Assembly (NCBI GenBank): GCA_007121175.1
Contig: SKMG01000401.1
Coordinates: 1 to 9,792, forward strand
DNA from: Trueperaceae bacterium
GTDB taxonomy: Bacteria; Deinococcota; Deinococci; Deinococcales; Trueperaceae
Direction: 5' to 3'
Length of the DNA: 9,792 bases
Position numbers and translations under genes: made by a program. The notes beneath the pieces are model-generated. The model had not been told where the DNA came from, did no database searches, and worked only from the letters and a program-made list of their open reading frames with translations. Every line of letters starts with the position of its first letter. The stretch's first letter is position 1. Below are positions 6,101-9,792 of this stretch, piece by piece.

Positions 6101-7286
6101 GGCGCCGCTCGGCGCGCTCGAGCGCCCGCAGCGGTTCGTCGAGGTCTTCGACGTCGACCACGATGCGGGTGACGTCGCCGCCGGGCACCTCGTACATCAA
6201 CTCGCCCATGGTGCGTTCCATCACCGAGCGCAGGCCGCGCGCACCGGTCTTGCGCGTCTGAGCTCGGGCGGCCACCGCTCGCAGGGCGGCTTCGGTGATG
6301 ACCAGTTCGACGCCATCGAGCGCGAAGGCCTCCTGGTACTGACGCACGAGGGCGTGGCGTGGTTTCGTCAGGACGTCCACCAGCGCGTCCTCGCTGAGCT
6401 CGTGCAGCCGGACCGTCACCGGCAGGCGCCCGATCAGCTCGGGGATGAGCCCGTAGGCCATCAGGTCTTCGGGCAGCACCTCGGCGCCGGCGACCTTGTC
6501 GTCGCCGTCGTCGGCATCGACCTGGAAACCGACCCGGCTCACCGACACGCGGCGGCGCACGATCTCGTCGAGGCCCTCGAAGGCGCCGCCGCACACGAAC
6601 AGGATCTGGCAGGTGTCGACCGCGATCAGCTCCTGGTGCGGATGTTTGCGGCCGCCCTGCGGCGGAACGTGACACACCGTGCCCTCGATCATCTTCAGCA
6701 GGGCCTGCTGGACGCCCTCGCCCGAGACGTCACGCGTGATCGAGGGACCCTCGGACTTACGCGCGATCTTGTCGATCTCGTCGAGGTAGATGATGCCGCG
6801 CTCGGCGGCGGCAACGTCGTAGTCCGCCACCTGCAGCAGCCTGAGCACGATGTTCTCGACGTCGTCGCCGACGTAGCCGGCTTCGGTGAGCGTGGTCGCG
6901 TCAGCGATCGCGAAGGGCACCTGCAAGGCCTTCGCGAGCGTCTGGGCCAGCAGCGTCTTGCCGGTGCCCGACGGGCCTACCATGAGGATGTTGGCCTTCT
7001 GCAGGTCGGCCTCGGGGTGCTGCAGACGCTTCACGTGTTGGTACACCGCCACGGAGAGCGTGCGCTTGGCTGCTTCCTGCTCGATCACGTACTGGTCGAG
7101 CTGCTTGCGGATCTCGCGCGGCGTCGGCACCCGCAGCGCGCGCGGCGGCGGCTTGGAGGACGCATTGAGAGTGTCGCGGCCGCGTTCGAGGCAGGCGCCG
7201 CAGATGGCGGCCTCGCCGTCGGCGCTCGTGACCAGCCGGCGCACCTCGGCGCCGGGCCGACCGCAGAAGCTACAGCGCGTCGCCAC
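6090..7286 (-). CDS. clpX: ATP-dependent unfoldase ClpX
   Basis: AAA+ ring that recognises, unfolds and threads substrates into ClpP. At 398 residues it is close to the usual 400-425. Seen in order: N-terminal zinc-binding domain with C5, C8, C29 and C32; Walker A GPSGTGKT (104-111); pore-1 loop GYVG (137-140); Walker B IIYLDEID (165-172); the RKH loop (213-215); a ClpP-docking loop with VGF (252-254) in place of the usual IGF; sensor regions [10 protein letters not shown] (280-289); and sensor 2 GARGLRS (348-354). All ATPase residues look intact. The start is a GTG preceded by AGGAG, which lies inside the last codons of clpP; the clpP stop is 2 nt upstream, so the two are translationally coupled. 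It is the last gene of the tig-clpP-clpX unit. Confidence 0.97.
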   Translation of the reverse strand: MATRCSFCGRPGAEVRRLVTSADGEAAICGACLERGRDTLNASSKPPPRALRVPTPREIRKQLDQYVIEQEAAKRTLSVAVYQHVKRLQHPEADLQKANILMVGPSGTGKTLLAQTLAKALQVPFAIADATTLTEAGYVGDDVENIVLRLLQVADYDVAAAERGIIYLDEIDKIARKSEGPSITRDVSGEGVQQALLKMIEGTVCHVPPQGGRKHPHQELIAVDTCQILFVCGGAFEGLDEIVRRRVSVSRVGFQVDADDGDDKVAGAEVLPEDLMAYGLIPELIGRLPVTVRLHELSEDALVDVLTKPRHALVRQYQEAFALDGVELVITEAALRAVAARAQTRKTGARGLRSVMERTMGELMYEVPGGDVTRIVVDVEDLDEPLRALERAERRRSA

Positions 7287-7288
7287 GA

Positions 7289-7918
<630 letters not shown>

Positions 7919-8015
7919 ACCGTCACCTTACCAGCGGAGCCGGCCGGGCGCCGTCTCCATCGTGCGCTCGGGCACAGCGTACGTGGCCCGATCCCGCGGC
8001 GCTCGGAGCCTGCGC
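7919..8015 (-). other. tig-clpP intergenic spacer
   Basis: 97 nt with the clpP ribosome binding site AAGGTGA near its 3' end. I see no convincing promoter or U-tailed terminator, so read-through from tig is the simplest view. An ATG at 7960 opens a 10-codon frame (METAPGRLRW) whose TAA overlaps the clpP binding site, but it has no ribosome binding site of its own. Confidence 0.4.
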
Positions 8016-9533
8016 TCAGCCTCCGCTGGCCGGCTCGTCGTCTGGGCCTGTCGCTCCGGCCGTCGGCTCGTCGGCAGCGGATGCGTCGTCGTTGCTCGCG
8101 GTCGTCGGTGGGTTGGTCGAAGCCGCCTCGTCGTCGCTCGCGGTCGTCTGCTGATCGGTCGCGGCCGCGGATCGGTCACGCCCCGTCTTGGCCGCCACCA
8201 CCTGCTGCAGAGCACGGTCGCGGTTGAGCAGGAAGCGGTAGTTCCGCAGCCAGTCCTCGCCCATGTCCGCCCGGAAGCGCCCCACGTCCTTGCGCTCGCG
8301 CTGGGCCATCAGCCGCACCGCCTCGTCGAACTCGTCGTCGTCGATATCGCCGCCGACACGCTCGAGCAAGGCCTCGAGCACCAGGTCCCGCTTCACGGCC
8401 CGCTCGGCGGCCTCCCTTAGCTCGCGCTCGAAGTCCTCGCGAGCGGCGCGCGCGTCGAGCTCCTCGAGGTAGCGCTGCAACGTCATGCCCCGTTGCCGCT
8501 GGAGGTCTTCGGCTAGCTCCTCGAGCAGGGCCCGCTGACGACGGGTCACCAGTGAGCGCGGCAGGCCAGTGTCGGTCGCCGCCATCAGCTGCTCCACGAA
8601 CGCCTCGCGCTGCTGGCGGAACGCCTCCTGGTCGGCTCGGGTCGCGAGTCCGCGGCGGATCTCCGCCCTCGTAGCGTCCCATGACTCGAACCCGAGCGTG
8701 GCCGCGAAGGCGTCGTCGGCCTCGGGCAGCTCCTTCTGTTTCACGTCGACGATGCGTACCGCGAGCGAGCGGCGGGCGCCGGGCGCTGGCTCTTCGCCGG
8801 CGTGGGCACCTTCGCCGGGCGCCGGCTCGTCGTCGGTCGGCGCTGCCTCGACACGCGCCGGCTCGTCGCCGGGTGCATCGCTCTCAGACCGCGTCGCCTC
8901 TCCGGCGGGGTCAGGCCCGAGATCGAGGACGATCTCCTCGCCGATGCGCCGCCCGCTCAGCTGCTCGACCAGGTGCTCCTCGGTCTTGGAGAGGTCGACC
9001 GGCATGGTCTGGCCGCCGCCCTCCCCGAGGCTCTCGAGCGTCAGGACGTCGCCGGCTTCGATCGGTCGCTCGACCGGCACCAGCGTGGCGTGCTCCTCGC
9101 GCAGACGGTCGATGGTGCGCTCGACATCGTCGTCGCTCGGCTCGGGCACCGAGGCGTCGAGGGCGATTCCGTCGAAGTCCGGGAGTTCGAAGCTGGGGTA
9201 GAGGTCGGCCTCGACCTCGAACGTGAAGTCGGCGCCCTGAACGGGACTCTCAGCGTGGAAGTGGGCGTGCACCGGCATCAGCTCGAGCTCTTGCACCGCC
9301 TTGGGGTAGTGCTCGTCGACGAGCGCCTCCCGAACCTCCTCGGCGAGGGTATCGGCGCCGATGCGCTGCACGAGGACGCCGCGCGGCGCACGTCCGGGGC
9401 GGAAGCCCGGCACGCGAACCTGACGCGCGAGTCCTGAGAGGATGCGGTCGAAGGCGGCGTCGACTACGCTCGCTGGCACCGTGACGGTGAACGTTGCGCT
9501 GACGTCCTGCTTGTCCTTGAGCTCGGCTTGCAT
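8016..9533 (-). CDS. tig: Trigger factor, with acidic insertion and tail
   Basis: Ribosome-bound chaperone and prolyl isomerase that shields nascent chains at the tunnel exit. At 505 residues it exceeds the common 430-470. The N-terminal ribosome-binding domain (1-~125) carries the signature GFRPGRAP (43-50). The FKBP-like PPIase domain (~155-267) is divergent and interrupted by a ~45-residue acidic, Pro/Ala-rich segment (about 210-254) with repeated DEPA/DEPAPGE units. The C-terminal chaperone arms (~268-450) are helical, with PRSLVTRRQRALLEEL (325-340) and RFLLNRDRALQQVV (433-446). A second disordered acidic tail (about 456-505) has repeated DDEA/DDEP. The ATG at 9533 is chosen because AAGAAGG lies 5 nt upstream and the protein then begins as family members do; an in-frame extension to 9731 has no homology-like content. 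It is the first gene of tig-clpP-clpX. Confidence 0.95.
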   Translation of the reverse strand: MQAELKDKQDVSATFTVTVPASVVDAAFDRILSGLARQVRVPGFRPGRAPRGVLVQRIGADTLAEEVREALVDEHYPKAVQELELMPVHAHFHAESPVQGADFTFEVEADLYPSFELPDFDGIALDASVPEPSDDDVERTIDRLREEHATLVPVERPIEAGDVLTLESLGEGGGQTMPVDLSKTEEHLVEQLSGRRIGEEIVLDLGPDPAGEATRSESDAPGDEPARVEAAPTDDEPAPGEGAHAGEEPAPGARRSLAVRIVDVKQKELPEADDAFAATLGFESWDATRAEIRRGLATRADQEAFRQQREAFVEQLMAATDTGLPRSLVTRRQRALLEELAEDLQRQRGMTLQRYLEELDARAAREDFERELREAAERAVKRDLVLEALLERVGGDIDDDEFDEAVRLMAQRERKDVGRFRADMGEDWLRNYRFLLNRDRALQQVVAAKTGRDRSAAATDQQTTASDDEAASTNPPTTASNDDASAADEPTAGATGPDDEPASGG

Positions 9534-9559
9534 CGGGCCTTCTTTCGTGGTCGGTAGGT

Positions 9560-9598
9560 TGCGCCGGCACCGGTGATGGGCATGCGTGCGTCGGCGCA
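9560..9598 (-). other. Strong hairpin in the tig leader
   Basis: On the transcript, TGCGCCG-AC-GCAC (9598-9586) pairs with GTGC-CGGCGCA (9570-9560): 11 bp interrupted by a 2-nt bulge, with a 15-nt loop. It lies 26 nt upstream of the tig start codon, outside the ribosome binding site. There is no U-tract, so it is not a standard terminator. A role in mRNA stability or translational control is possible. Confidence 0.5.
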
Positions 9599-9771
9599 GT
9601 TCGGTGATGTGACGCCGGCCGTTGGCGCGGCCTCGGGGAGACGAGTTCGTCGGCGACGAGGAAGCGCAGCCCCGAGTTGCGTCACCCCAGGTCCTCGAAC
9701 CCCGGCAGCCGCTCCCTACCGCATGGCCCAACGACCGTTACGTACCGTCTCGCTGGACGCGCACGCGAACG

Positions 9772-9777
9772 ATTCTA
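9772..9777 (-). promoter_or_regulatory. Candidate -10 element of the tig-clpP-clpX promoter
   Basis: TAGAAT on the minus strand (9777-9772) matches the -10 consensus at five of six positions and is conspicuous in GC-rich sequence. The matching -35 would lie at about 9795-9800, beyond the window. Transcription would start near 9765 and give a leader of about 230 nt. No gene or tRNA is seen between 9534 and 9792. Confidence 0.45.
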
Positions 9778-9792
9778 ACCCGACCTGCCGCC

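Noticed and set aside
7928..7960. Ten-codon upstream frame (METAPGRLRW) whose stop overlaps the clpP ribosome binding site
   Set aside because: No ribosome binding site of its own and no attenuator-like structure; too short to separate from chance.
9660..9720. tRNA-like GGTTCGA on the minus strand in the tig leader
   Set aside because: The T-loop would need a C after TTCGAGG but has A; no acceptor stem, anticodon arm or CCA end can be fitted.
9534..9731. 66-codon N-terminal extension of trigger factor
   Set aside because: The extension is Arg/Ser-rich without family resemblance, has no good ribosome binding site, and overlaps the leader hairpin; the ATG at 9533 has a good site.

Overview
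The window is about 70% G+C and almost entirely housekeeping. It most likely comes from a high-GC member of Deinococcota (Deinococcus/Truepera-like). This is inferred from memory of family sequences: ClpP ([16 protein letters not shown] segment), trigger factor (GLARQVRVPGFRPG) and IleRS all read closest to Deinococcota proteins. Actinomycetota or another high-GC phylum cannot be excluded without a search.

Layout. (1) 1-1125, minus: 5' part of ileS (isoleucyl-tRNA synthetase) running off the left edge, with a GXHH-type active-site signature. (2) 1126-1761: divergent control region. On the minus strand it holds a full T-box riboswitch with an ATC (Ile) specifier; on the plus strand it holds the promoter and a long leader of rho. 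(3) 1762-4241, plus: rho, with a ~210-residue charged N-terminal extension, then an exported M23 (LytM-type) peptidase starting 2 nt after the rho stop. (4) 4289-6024, plus: a promoter, an Rrf2/IscR-family regulator with three cysteines, and a NifS/IscS-type cysteine desulfurase. (5) 6025-6089: short convergent spacer. (6) 6090-9533, minus: tig-clpP-clpX, in the usual bacterial order. Trigger factor carries an acidic insertion in its PPIase domain and an acidic tail. (7) 9534-9792: tig leader with a strong hairpin and a -10 element at the right edge.

How the genes relate. IleRS synthesis is predicted to respond to uncharged tRNA-Ile through the T-box. Rho ends transcription, which matters in a genome where the hairpins seen here lack good U-tracts. 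The Rrf2 protein probably senses Fe-S or cysteine status and controls itself and the desulfurase, much like the cymR-yrvO arrangement of Bacillus. Trigger factor, ClpP and ClpX form a nascent-chain folding and proteolysis cluster.

I found no mobile element, CRISPR array, tRNA, rRNA or defence system. The less ordinary signals are the GXHH IleRS under T-box control, an AT-hook-like motif in the Rho extension, the remodelled trigger factor, and a small GTC-GGA-GAC hairpin found only in three 5' leaders.
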